Positions 23,222 through 33,113 of a stretch of 64,000 nt of DNA are shown one piece after another. Under the pieces are notes generated by a model. The model was not told the origin of the DNA and made no database searches. It saw only the letters and a program-made list of their open reading frames with translations. The position numbers were made by a program, and so were the translations under genes. The stretch comes from Capillidium heterosporum (lineage: Eukaryota > Entomophthoromycota > Entomophthoromycetes > Entomophthorales > Capillidiaceae). Location: positions 434,001 to 498,000 of the forward strand of contig WBMQ01000005.1 of NCBI GenBank assembly GCA_016630905.1, written 5' to 3'. Each line of letters begins with the position of its first letter. Within the stretch, counting starts at the first letter, position 1.

Positions 23222-24012
23222 TCAGGCCAGCATGAGATAGCCAGATACAAAAGAACTTAGAAATGAATTTGAATCCAAGCCTTATATCCCAAGCAAGGCC
23301 AGACACCCTAAAAACTTCTCAATCGACATCAACCCGGCAATAACTATTAGTGTATGGAAGATGGTCAATCATAAATTGTGGTCACCAGCCTGTAAAGTCC
23401 TACTCTGGAAACTACTTCAGGAAGCTTTTTGGTCAGGAGACCGCATCACCGATCCAGAAAGCAAGTTCAAAAAGTGTATTTGGTGCTCAGCCCCAATAGA
23501 CTCACTAATTCACAGATACTTTGAATGTACAATCCCCAACAAGCTATGGGGGTGGGCAATCCTCCTCTCTACACAGTCCCAAATCACTGGCTTTGCTAAC
23601 TTTTCATGGTTCTTTAATTAGATATCGTGGACGCCCTGGGTATCAAAATCTCTTAATGCAGCCATTTTTACAGGCACACTTATGCCTATCCACAAACTGT
23701 GGATTTTGAATCTTTGTAATAAGCTTCGGAATGACTCTGGTATTTCTTTCAGCTGGGATCGCTTCCAATATTTTTGACTCTTTCAAATCACTTGTGAGAC
23801 GTTAGTACCCAATATATGAAGGGTATACTTGTAGAAGAAATTGCATCTTGGCCAGGCCTTGATCCGTTGTTACCTGGCAGTCTTTTCTTGTTCCCTGGGA
23901 ATGGAAATATTATTTGGGAAGATTTGTCCCCACCTTCTCATTCCAACCTCTAGGTGCTTTAAAAAGAATCTAGAATATATTTATTCCTCACCTTATGCTT
24001 TATTCTAAACAA
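23222..24012 (+). mobile_element. 5'-truncated LINE, copy 1
   Basis: The coding part gives the reverse-transcriptase zinc-binding tail of non-LTR elements: AITISVWKMVNHKLWSPACK, VLLWKLLQEAFWSGD, then CIWC with IHRYFEC (a C-C-H-C arrangement). The frame is interrupted by TAG at 23619-23621 and goes on in a coding-like way (SWTPWV, IHKLWILNLCNK). The 3' end is a short A-rich tail after CTTTAAAAAA. It matches 32356-33113 almost base for base, with two small length differences near 23879-23903 and 23982-23997. No RT core is present, so it is 5'-truncated, as is usual for LINE copies. No clear target-site duplication is seen. Confidence 0.82.
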
Positions 24013-24770
24013 ACATCTTGCCTTTAAAAAAACTCACAGCTATATTTAGATGTAAACTATACTCCGGAAATGCAGAAATGCTCATGGAATGGTTAAATGA
24101 TAGTCCATCTGAAAGAAAAAAAATTAGCTATATCACATTTTTAGTAATTTTCCTGATTGAATCAAGGAGGCGAAAAAAACTCGATATTTTGTCAATTTAT
24201 CTTGAGGTCTGGATGAAATAGGTTGTCGAGTTTTTAGATGGAGATGGATATAGAGATATATTTTGATTTAGATATTTTTAAACACAGCCAAGCAAAGTAT
24301 ATGGGTAAAATAGTATTGTAAAAGCCATATTCATTACAGATCAATAATATACATAAATTCATATCCTATAAACGAAGGAATTCTATGGAATTTTGCTATT
24401 TATCTGATTTAAAATCAAGTATAGAAAACAGAAATGAGTATATGATATTCAAAGTAACAAATATATATGGTAATGAAGTCAACACAAATAGCCCTGATAA
24501 AAACTACATTAAAATCAGAATCATATCATTATAAAGGCATTATACATATATAAATTTAGTTAAGATGGAACCGGTTAAAGTAATAGCATGAAGGCAATTT
24601 CGAAGCCTGATCGGACAAAAATTTTAGAGAGTCGGTGATATATTGCCCTTGATCAAGGATAATACTTCACCAACCTAGAAAGATAGATACAATGCTTTAA
24701 AGAAAAGGAAGCTTCTGACTTATTCCAAGAAAGTATAAATATCTGCAACCGAACAAGTTAAACCCTAAAA
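24013..24770. other. P450-1 upstream region
   Basis: Holds a 67-codon frame (24018-24221) of no recognisable family, then the promoter of the P450 at 24773. The stretch 24600-24690 resembles 28680-28760 before the second P450, with shared words such as TTGCCCTT. A TATAAATA string lies at about 24733. Confidence 0.5.
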
Positions 24771-24772
24771 AC

Positions 24773-26242
24773 ATGTATTCAGTATTAGCACCTTTAGTAG
24801 CTACAGTAGCCTTTTTAACTTGGTTGTACTATAAACTCCAAGTCCCCAAGAACCTCAGCCACATCCCATCCCGCCACGCTTTCAAGTGGATTAAAGATCT
24901 ATTCAATCACAAATCTTACGAATTTGTAGCCAAGGAAGTGATTGAGCAACACGAAGCCGATGGCAAGGTTTCTTTAGTATGGAGGGTAGGCAAATGGTTC
25001 GCCTTGATATCATCACCCAACGCAGCTAAAATGATCTATCAAGATACAAAGACATTCCCGAAGCTTATACCGAGTACCGATTTCCCCGATCGTCTGTTTA
25101 GTAAGTTCCTTGGCGAAAATGTTGTGCTTTCGAATGGTGATGAGTGGAAGAAGCATAGAAAAGTTGTGAACCCACCCTTTAAAAAGCAATTTCAGGTAGA
25201 GACCTTTATCGATGCGACCCGCCACTTCTTCAAGGTGTTGGAGGCAAACGGTGAGAAGCTTGAGGATGTTCATAGGTACATGCAGCGTATTACTATGGAT
25301 GCTTTAGGCAAGGATGTTATGGGTGTCGAATTCAACTCGGTCACCAACCCAGACGTTGCCTTCCTTAAATCCTACAACAAGGTCATGGAAGGAGTTACTA
25401 GCCCACTCTATTTCATATTCCCAAAGTTAGACTTCGCCAGCAACCCATTCCGTAAACCCTATTTCGAACACTTGGACAAGCTCAACGGTTATTTCGCCAA
25501 TATATTGAAACAGAAGCGTAAGGAACTTGAAGCCGGTTTGGTCGAAGACTCAAAGTTAGATCTACTGTCACTTCTTATAAAGGCAGGCCAACAGGAAGGA
25601 ACCGAGTTCAGCGACTTGGACATCCAAAACAACATCACAATGTTCTTATTAGCCGGCCACGATACTACTGCCTTCGCTCTATCAGCAGCTTTACACCTTT
25701 TGGCTGAGAATCCCGATATTCAAGAGAAAGCCAGAAAGGAAGTTATGGATGTCATGGGATATAGCGCTAAGAGTGGCGATCCTATGGAGGCCAAAGCCCC
25801 AACTCTCGAAGAGACTAAGAATATGCACTACCTACTTGCCGTTATGAAGGAGACAATGCGATTGTATCCATCTCTTGCCAAACTCCCCGAAAGATACACT
25901 GCCAAAGATGTCGAAGTAGATGGTTACAATATTCCCAAAGGTACTGGAATCATTTTCGATATCTATCGCATGCACCGTGACTCCGACTACTTTAAGGATC
26001 CTGAAAGTTTCGATCCAAGTAGGTTCATGAAGGATGATGGCAAGGACCCAGTTGGGTTTGCGCCCTTCGGTGGAGGTACGAGACTGTGCCTTGGTATCAA
26101 TTTTTCCTTGTTGGAGCAAAAAGTGGTTCTAGCTATGATCCTTAGTAGATACAGGGTAACAAACTCCAACTTCAACCTCCGTTTGAGACCACTACTCATG
26201 CCCAAGAACTTTACCTTGGAGTTCCATCCGTTATGTAAGTGA
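24773..26242 (+). CDS. Cytochrome P450 (intact)
   Basis: An intronless frame of 489 residues with an N-terminal membrane anchor (LAPLVATVAFLTWLYY, 5-20). P450 landmarks are complete. The C-helix WKKHRKVVNPPFKKQF is at 125-140 and the I-helix oxygen-binding AGHDTT at 294-299. The K-helix ETMR is at 360-363, the PERF-type motif FDPSRF at 413-418, and the heme loop PFGGGTRLCLG at 431-441 has Cys439 as thiolate ligand. It should be an ER-bound monooxygenase working with a P450 reductase. It is closest in style to the CYP4/CYP52-like class; the substrate cannot be told, though fatty acids or alkanes are common for that class. It is the only P450 in the window without visible damage. Confidence 0.95.
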   Translation: MYSVLAPLVATVAFLTWLYYKLQVPKNLSHIPSRHAFKWIKDLFNHKSYEFVAKEVIEQHEADGKVSLVWRVGKWFALISSPNAAKMIYQDTKTFPKLIPSTDFPDRLFSKFLGENVVLSNGDEWKKHRKVVNPPFKKQFQVETFIDATRHFFKVLEANGEKLEDVHRYMQRITMDALGKDVMGVEFNSVTNPDVAFLKSYNKVMEGVTSPLYFIFPKLDFASNPFRKPYFEHLDKLNGYFANILKQKRKELEAGLVEDSKLDLLSLLIKAGQQEGTEFSDLDIQNNITMFLLAGHDTTAFALSAALHLLAENPDIQEKARKEVMDVMGYSAKSGDPMEAKAPTLEETKNMHYLLAVMKETMRLYPSLAKLPERYTAKDVEVDGYNIPKGTGIIFDIYRMHRDSDYFKDPESFDPSRFMKDDGKDPVGFAPFGGGTRLCLGINFSLLEQKVVLAMILSRYRVTNSNFNLRLRPLLMPKNFTLEFHPLCK

Positions 26243-26249
26243 TACCTAT

Positions 26250-26586
26250 AGGCTACCGCTTTAAAGTTAAATCCTACCAATTTATTATCCATCATGTATA
26301 TTAAAATTTACTATATATATAAGTATTTGAATTTTTAGTGGAGTTTATGTTATAATGATCTATATTGCATATAAAGCTTGAGGTTCTTGTAACAGCCTTG
26401 ATTGTTACAATTCCTAGTATGAGGTCATCAACCGATTTTCTTTTACTAATATTCGATTTTTTCACTTTCCATTTATATCTAGTTTCGAACAGAAATCTGC
26501 TCTACTTATTAGATATTCTTGACTATTTTTACATATTCTTAGTTTCGGCTATATGTTAGTAACCCCCAGCTATTACCAGCATAGCA
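26250..26586. other. 3' flank of the P450
   Basis: AT-rich. No feature is supported. Confidence 0.4.
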
Positions 26587-26810
26587 TGTTGATGTCGGAA
26601 TTCTGATAATCAGCAAGTATTGCCAAGATACCAAAGGGGTATTTAAACCCCTGAGATGTCACTAAAAGCCTGTATCTTGACAACATTCCACCTCACTATT
26701 TTCTAATAGCTGTTACTCACCCCACTTCCTAGCCATAGCTGTTGCGACAACCTGATTTCATTTCTTAGTTTTGAATAAAGTCTTGTCTCTTTACTCATCT
26801 CCCTGTTTCA
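26587..26810 (+). mobile_element. Possible solo LTR (fossil)
   Basis: A 224-bp segment begins TGTTGATGTC and ends TTTCA. It contains a TATTTAAA box near 26641 and an AATAAA signal near 26774, and is richer in C than its flanks. This is the layout of an LTR of the Ty3/gypsy kind. AGCAT occurs at both edges (26583-26587 and 26810-26814) but overlaps the ends, so the exact borders are unsure. No second copy is in the window. It is weakly supported as a fossil LTR. Confidence 0.35.
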
Positions 26811-26823
26811 GCATAATATTCCT

Positions 26824-27351
26824 ATGTGGTCTAATCCCCCTGTCCTCCCTACCTCCTATTACCTGTTAACAATCCTTGCTACCCTTGGATCTCACTTCCT
26901 TTGGGCGATTAATATTACTAATACGATCAACCCTTTCGAGCCAACGTTAACCTACCAGCCTACTCCTACTTTTGATCCTAATATGGTAGCACCGGCTGTT
27001 TCCCAATCTTTATCTGATAGGTCCCCTCCGGTCCAGCCCCAGTCTGCACCTAAGCCTTCATATGTTCCCTCTATCCCCTCCTGGAACTGGGACATGACTA
27101 CTATCGCATGGGCGCTCCTTATGATGTACCTCCTCTACTTGACTATCCGACCTGCCCTCCGGAGGATCCAGTCCTTTATTACCAAAGCAGTGATGGGCGT
27201 TAGTTTCGCCTTCCTCACCTACTACGTCATTAGTTCGCAATATGATGTCATCATTAGTTGGATCCAGTGGTATATCCCTGCACTTTACAGTTCTTATAAA
27301 ATCAGCCTTCGTATAACAACATCGCTTTTTATCTCTACTTTCAATTTTTAA
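26824..27351 (+). CDS. Hypothetical two-segment membrane protein
   Basis: An uninterrupted frame of 175 codons starts 14 bases after the LTR-like segment. It has a hydrophobic N-terminus (YYLLTILATLGSHFLWAIN), a Pro/Gln/Ser-rich middle, then two hydrophobic stretches (TIAWALLMMYLLYLTI and AVMGVSFAFLTYYVI). I do not recognise a family. Its base composition is C-rich and unlike the surrounding AT-rich DNA, so it may be part of the same inserted element or a transferred gene. No intron or clear terminator signal is seen. It could be a chance or relic frame, but the length and even hydrophobic pattern argue for coding. Confidence 0.45.
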   Translation: MWSNPPVLPTSYYLLTILATLGSHFLWAINITNTINPFEPTLTYQPTPTFDPNMVAPAVSQSLSDRSPPVQPQSAPKPSYVPSIPSWNWDMTTIAWALLMMYLLYLTIRPALRRIQSFITKAVMGVSFAFLTYYVISSQYDVIISWIQWYIPALYSSYKISLRITTSLFISTFNF

Positions 27352-28841
27352 GCCTTATTCAAAGGTTTTAAAGGTGTATCTGCAGCGAAACTTGTTGTAT
27401 TTGTGTACTTTCACATTATGATAGTTGGCTTCTAATACCTATTATATTTACTCAATACCTTTGAAAAAACTTTTATCCATCAATTTTTGAATCCAATTAT
27501 AAACATAACTCATATATAAGTAATGGATAGCCTATTTCTAAATTTATATATACAATTTTTTTGAAATATAGTTTTGGTTCTGACAAATTGCAAAAGTTTC
27601 GTAATTTGCGTCTTTTGGTTTGCAGCCATTGAAGCTTCTATGAATTTGCTAATGTGCTCATACTGTTGAACCGGTCAATCCTAATAGAATAGAGCATATT
27701 GGTTGCTTTTAAAGGATACGAAGCACTGGATATGGATGCATATTCTTGATAATATTTATTTAATCAAAATATATATATAAACTTCGGTTAAGTTTATTTC
27801 AGATACATATACTATTGGTTTACCTTTATGAGCGGGTGCCTTTTATTAGAAAAATATAGTAAATTATATGATTATAGATGCTTGTATCTAAATACTAGTA
27901 GATTATTAAGTACTTGCCTTATTGTTGTTATTAAACTATATGTCAATATAGGTACTATAATCGTAAATTTCAGCCAAGCTTGAGGTTTTTAAGTGATAAA
28001 GTTCCGTACAGACTTGTTTTTGAAATCAGCAGGCTTAGGATTCCAAACTTTAAAAAAACTAATGACGTGTTGAAACTAGGATATATCTATAAGCTATTTA
28101 CAACAGTATTTAGCTACAAACTATAGTCTTGGAAAAGGGAAATATTTCTTAATGATAGGTAAACTACAATATACTTGAAAGAAAACAATTCTAGCAAGAT
28201 CCATTTTCAGCTATTTTATGAATAGGTTGGGGTCGTCAATAGAAATTTGACTGACAATTCTATCTTTATTAAGATCAAAGCCTTGAAGACAACCAATGCA
28301 TTTTTTAGATAGTATTGGATCTAACAAGTTAAAAATATATAGATAATGAAAATTAAAATTGAGATGAATAGAGTCATAAACTATAAAAAATGTTCAGATG
28401 CCATCAACCCTACCATATGGAAGTCAGAGCCAAGGCTACAATTTAAGGCAATGTCGGAAAACTTTATAAATTTCCCTGATCAGAAAATTTAGGTAGTTTT
28501 TTGTAGATTTAATCGTAATAATTTACCTGAAATATTTGAACAGGGCGGCAACATTAGTGCAAATAGGAAAGGTGCAGCTTCCCATTCAAATTTATCCTAC
28601 ATAATTTTCAAAGAATTCCTAAGAAAAAGCGTAAAGTTAACCTGAACGAAATGAGTAACAAAACCTAATTCTAAAGTGTGGGTCGGAGAAAACTTTTAGG
28701 AATCGGCGCTAACTTGCCCTTAGTCATAGCTAATACCTTCTTTGCCTAGAATAGTAATTGAAAGCCAAAAATAGAGTTTAAATCGAACAAAAAGTAAGAA
28801 AGGTATAAATACTAATCACTTGGGAAATCACATCTACAAAA
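27352..28841. other. Intergenic stretch with a duplicated block
   Basis: The block at 28018-28075 (with TTTTGAAATCAGCAGGCTT and TGACGTGTT) resembles 31902-31962 upstream of LINE copy 2. TGACGTGT resembles a CRE/bZIP site. A TATAAATAC box for the next P450 is near 28803. No gene is seen. Confidence 0.5.
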
Positions 28842-30314
28842 ATGTATCTAGTATTAGCTTCCACAGTAACAGCAGTCACCATATTAACTTGGTTGTACTA
28901 TAAGCTCCAAGTTCCCAAAAACCTAAAGCACATCCCATCCCACCACGCCTTTAAATGGATTATAGAGATATTCAACCCTCCAAAATCCTTCGACGATACG
29001 GTGAAGGAGGTGGTTGAACAACGCTTATCCGAGTCAAAAGTCCACCTGCACTGGAGGTTCGGTAAGTGGTTCGTTATGGTATCATCGCCAAAAGCAGCTC
29101 AGATGATTTATTAAGACACCAAGACGTTCCCAAAGATGATCCCCAGCAAGCTTAACCCAAATACGCTATTTAGTAAATTCCTGGGTGAGAATGTTGTATT
29201 TTCAAACGGTGAGGATTGGAAGAAGCATAGGAAAGTTGTCAACCCACCCTTCAAGAAGCAGTTTCAGGTAGAGACTTTTGTGGATACCACTCGCAAATTT
29301 TTCAAAGTTTTGGAAGCTAACGGTACGAAACTTGAGAATGTCCACAGGTACATGCAGCGAATTACAATGGACGCTTTGGGTAAAGATATTATGGGCGTAG
29401 AGTTTAACTCGATTACCGATCCAAACGTCGCCTTTCTCGAATCATATAACAAGATCATGGAAGGATCCTTTATTTTTATATATTTTATGCTCCCGAGATT
29501 GGATGTCGCTGCCAATCCATTCCGTAAATCTTATTTTGATCATTTAGATAGACTTAACAGTTACTTTTCCAGCATACTGAAACAGAAACGGAAAGAACTG
29601 GAAGCTAACTTGGTCGATGATTCAAAATTAGATTTATTGACACTTTTAGTCAAGGCTAGTCAACAAGATGGAACCGAATTCAGCGATTTGGACATTCAAA
29701 ACAACATTACGACTTTCTTATTAGCCGGCCACGACACTACAGCCTTTGCTATATCAGCGGCTTTACATTTATTGGCCGAAAACCCAGATATCCAAGAGAA
29801 GGTCAGGAAAGAAGTTATGGATGTTATGGGATACAACGTCAAGAAATGTGATCCTATGGAAGCCAAAGCCCCAACTCTTGAGGAAACAAAGAGTATGCAC
29901 TATCTATTTGCCGTCATGAAGGAGACGATGCGATTATACCCATCCGTTGCTAAACTTCCTGAAAGAATGGCTACCCAAGACGTCAACATAGATGGATACG
30001 ACATCCCCAAAGGTACTGGTGTCATTTTAGACACTTATTGCATGCACCGTGATCCCGACTACTTCAAGGACCCTGAACGTTTCGATCCAAGTAGGTTTAT
30101 GAAAGCTGATGGTAGAGATCCTATTGAATTTGTGCCGTTTGGTGGAGGTTCGAGGCTGTGTCTGGGTATCAATTTCTCTTTGTTGGAGCAGAAAGTAGTT
30201 CTAGCAATGATTCTCAGTAGATATAGGGTGTCCAATTCACATTTTGAGCTAACTAGGAGGCCATTACTTATGCCTACAAGCTTCACTTTAGAGTTCCATC
30301 CTCTATGTGGCTAA
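28842..30314 (+). pseudogene. Cytochrome P450 paralog with one premature stop
   Basis: Collinear with the intact P450 at 24773 along its full length, with the same N-terminal anchor and all motifs: C-helix WKKHRKVVNPPFKK, AGHDTT, ETMR, FDPSRF and PFGGGSRLCLG. The frame is broken only by TAA at 29112-29114, where the intact copy has CAA (Gln90). The remaining 400 codons stay open with conservative differences, so the loss is recent, or the base is a sequencing error or a polymorphism. Downstream Met codons (29136) could start only a truncated protein without its anchor. It lies about 2.6 kb after its paralog, on the same strand, as a tandem duplicate. Confidence 0.85.
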
Positions 30315-30319
30315 TATAT

Positions 30320-30495
30320 ATAAGGCGCTGCAGTGAAATTGACATTGCTATTTCAGCTTATGTAGCAAATATTTTAAACTATTATTAAACCTTGATATAT
30401 TTTACTTTATCTTTTTTGTATTATTTAAATATATATAACGTATTTCTTGTTGACTAGCCTTTATGAGAAGCGACAACAAATCCAACTTTGAACCT
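30320..30495. other. Spacer between P450 copies
   Basis: Short AT-rich spacer between convergent P450 sequences. Confidence 0.4.
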
Positions 30496-30499
30496 TCAA

Positions 30500-31205
30500 A
30501 TTCCTTACATTTCTGCTTCAATATACTGATGAAATAGCCATTGGGTTTATCTAAGTGGTTAAATATAATTTAAAAAATTGATTGTTGGCGATTTCTAGGA
30601 TCTGAAATATAGTATAGAGCGGATTAGCAGCACCTTTCATTACTTTGGTATAGGATCTTAGAAAGGTGATATCTGGATTAATGACTGAGTTGAATTCAAC
30701 TCTCATAATATCGATACTTAAAGCGTCCATAACAATACGCTATATATACCTATGGATATTTTCAAGCTTCTCACCATTCATTTCCAAGCTTTTGAAAAGA
30801 TGTTGGTTTACGTCGACGAAGGTCTCTACCTGGAACTGTCTTTTGAAGGGAAGGTTGGCTATTTTCCTATGCTTCTTTCACTCTTCATCATTTGAGAATA
30901 TTATATTATTTCAATGATTTTATCAATGAAACAGCCTGGAAACCATAATTCATCACAAGTTTAGGGAATACCTTTGTATATTGGTAGACAATATTAGTTA
31001 CGTTCGACAATGATATTGTGATGCACCGTCTACTCGTCTTCCAAATTAAAGAAACTTTTGACTCAACTAGACGTTCTTTGGTCATCTCCTTCGTTTTAAC
31101 GCTATAAGGCTCTGGGTTTAATAGATCTTCAATCCATTTGAATGCATGGCGAAATGGGATGTGATTCAAATGTTTGGAAACCTGCAATTCCCAGTACAAG
31201 TTAAA
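30500..31205 (-). pseudogene. Decayed P450 of the same subfamily
   Basis: The minus strand from 31199 encodes LQVSKHLNHIPFRHAFKWIE and continues with VFPKLVMNYGF. Then, in shifted frames near 30780-30900, it matches the region around the C-helix of the intact copy, and further down EKLENIHRY and MDALSIDIM. It stops before the I-helix, so only the N-terminal half is present. Several frame changes and stops are present. It is inverted relative to the two P450 copies at 24773 and 28842. Confidence 0.75.
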
Positions 31206-31977
31206 AAGGTTATTTTGTGAATATAGGAATTAATAATAAACACATATTTATTGAAGGCATATTACTAATGGTCATATTTATAGCTTTTATTTAAATTATC
31301 AGAATCACCATTGGGTTATTTGAGACTTATTAGAAAAAATTCATATAACCTATAAAGTAGATTAGAAGAAAAAAGCTACTATATTTAAAATTAATGTAAA
31401 ACTGAGCTTTTATATCTTTTAATAGAGATGCTATTAGATTGAGATCTGATTCTGCTTTGATAACGATATTTTTTGCATTATTTCATGATCTATAGGCAAT
31501 AAATTTATTCTAAAAGATGTGCAAGTTCTAAATTTTAGACTGGTTGCATTCTAGTCAGCTATCGTAGTTTAGTACTTTTGAATGGTTATAAACTGCTGAC
31601 CATCACTAAATCACACTGATTTTCTAGATATTACTGGTATAAGGGCATAGTTTTCAGCTAAAGTAACAGCTTTTACAAATTTCAATATCTTTGATTAGAA
31701 TACTATTTTAGACGGATAGCTGTTATTCTAACATCATAGATGAAACTATATGTATATTATTAGTAAAACTTAATCTATTAGGCTATATATTCTGCGTATT
31801 TAAATCTAACCCAGAGCCAATGTATGCCTATTCGGCACTACAGTTGAAAAGTCTGTTAAACTTGAGTTTTACAAGTGTCAAATAAAAAATTCGTACATAT
31901 TTGCTTTTGAAATCGGCAGGCTTCAAATTTCATTGTAAATTAGTGACGTGTCAAAGTTAAAGTTCACTCCTAAATTT
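31206..31977. other. Intergenic stretch
   Basis: AT-rich. It includes the 31902-31962 block shared with 28018-28075. Confidence 0.45.
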
Positions 31978-33113
31978 TTTCCAGCTATAGCTATGGGGCT
32001 GTCGTAAGCGTCCACCCTCTAAGCTCCACCAAGAGGTAGGTCGTATCTCAGATAGTGGCATTGGGATCAGTAACTTTATCCCCACGTGCGATAAGATATT
32101 ATGGAAAACATGTAGCCTGCTGTTCTTTTCAGATACTAACCCATCACAGGAAGCATCTCGAAGCATATGGTTGGCTTGCTATGGTGTACATCGAATACAG
32201 ACCTGTGACAAGCTCATTGGTCTTTTTTTGCCAGGTTACTCTCAGCGTAAAAATACTGTTAGCTCATACTGGAGAGCTATAACCAAGAAGGCCAATGCTT
32301 GGGAAATCTACTGGCAGGTAAATCTAGTCCGACAGGATAGATCCTCCTTGACCCAGGCCAGCATGAAATGGCCAGATACAAAAGAACTTAGAAATGAATT
32401 TGAATCCAAGCCTTATATCCCAAGCAAGGCCAGACACCCTAAAAACTTCTCAATCGACATCAACCCGGCAATAACTATTAGTGTATGGAAGATGGTCAAT
32501 CATAAATTGTGGTCACCAGCCTGTAAAGTCCTACTCTGGAAACTACTTCAGGAAGCTTTTTGGTCAGGAGACCGCATCACCGATCCAGAAAGCAAGTTCA
32601 AAAAGTGTATTTGGTGCTCAGCCCCAATAGACTCACTAATTCACAGATACTTTGAATGTACAATCCCCAACAAGCTATGGGGGTGGGCAATCCTCCTCTC
32701 TACACAGTCCCAAATCACTGGCTTTGCTAACTTTTCATGGTTCTTTAATTAGATATCGTGGACGCCCTGGGTATCAAAATCTCTTAATGCAGCCATTTTT
32801 ACAGGCACACTTATGCCTATCCACAAACTGTGGATTTTGAATCTTTGTAATAAGCTTCGGAATGACTCTGGTATTTCTTTCAGCTGGGATCGCTTCCAAT
32901 ATTTTTGACTCTTTCAAATCACTTGTGAGACGTTAGTACCCAATATATGAAGGGTATACTTGTAGAAGAAATTGCATCTTGGCCAGGCCTTGATCCGTTG
33001 TTACCTGGGAACGAAAATATTATTTGGGAAGATTTGTCCCCACCTTCTCATTTCAACCTCTAGGCGCTTTAAAAAGAATCTAGAATATATTTATTCTAAA
33101 CAAATATCTTGTC
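31978..33113 (+). mobile_element. 5'-truncated LINE, copy 2 (longer)
   Basis: Carries the same sequence as copy 1 but extends about 380 bases further 5'. The extra part reads as one frame (ISDSGIGISNFI, CDKILWKTCSLLFF, RSIWLACYGVHRIQTCDKL), which fits the region between the reverse transcriptase core and the zinc-binding tail of a LINE ORF2. The tail has CIWC and IHRYFEC. It ends at TAG (32750-32752), in the same place as copy 1, and has the same A-rich 3' end. Near identity shows recent copying. The shared stop means that both came from one already damaged source, or one from the other. Confidence 0.82.
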
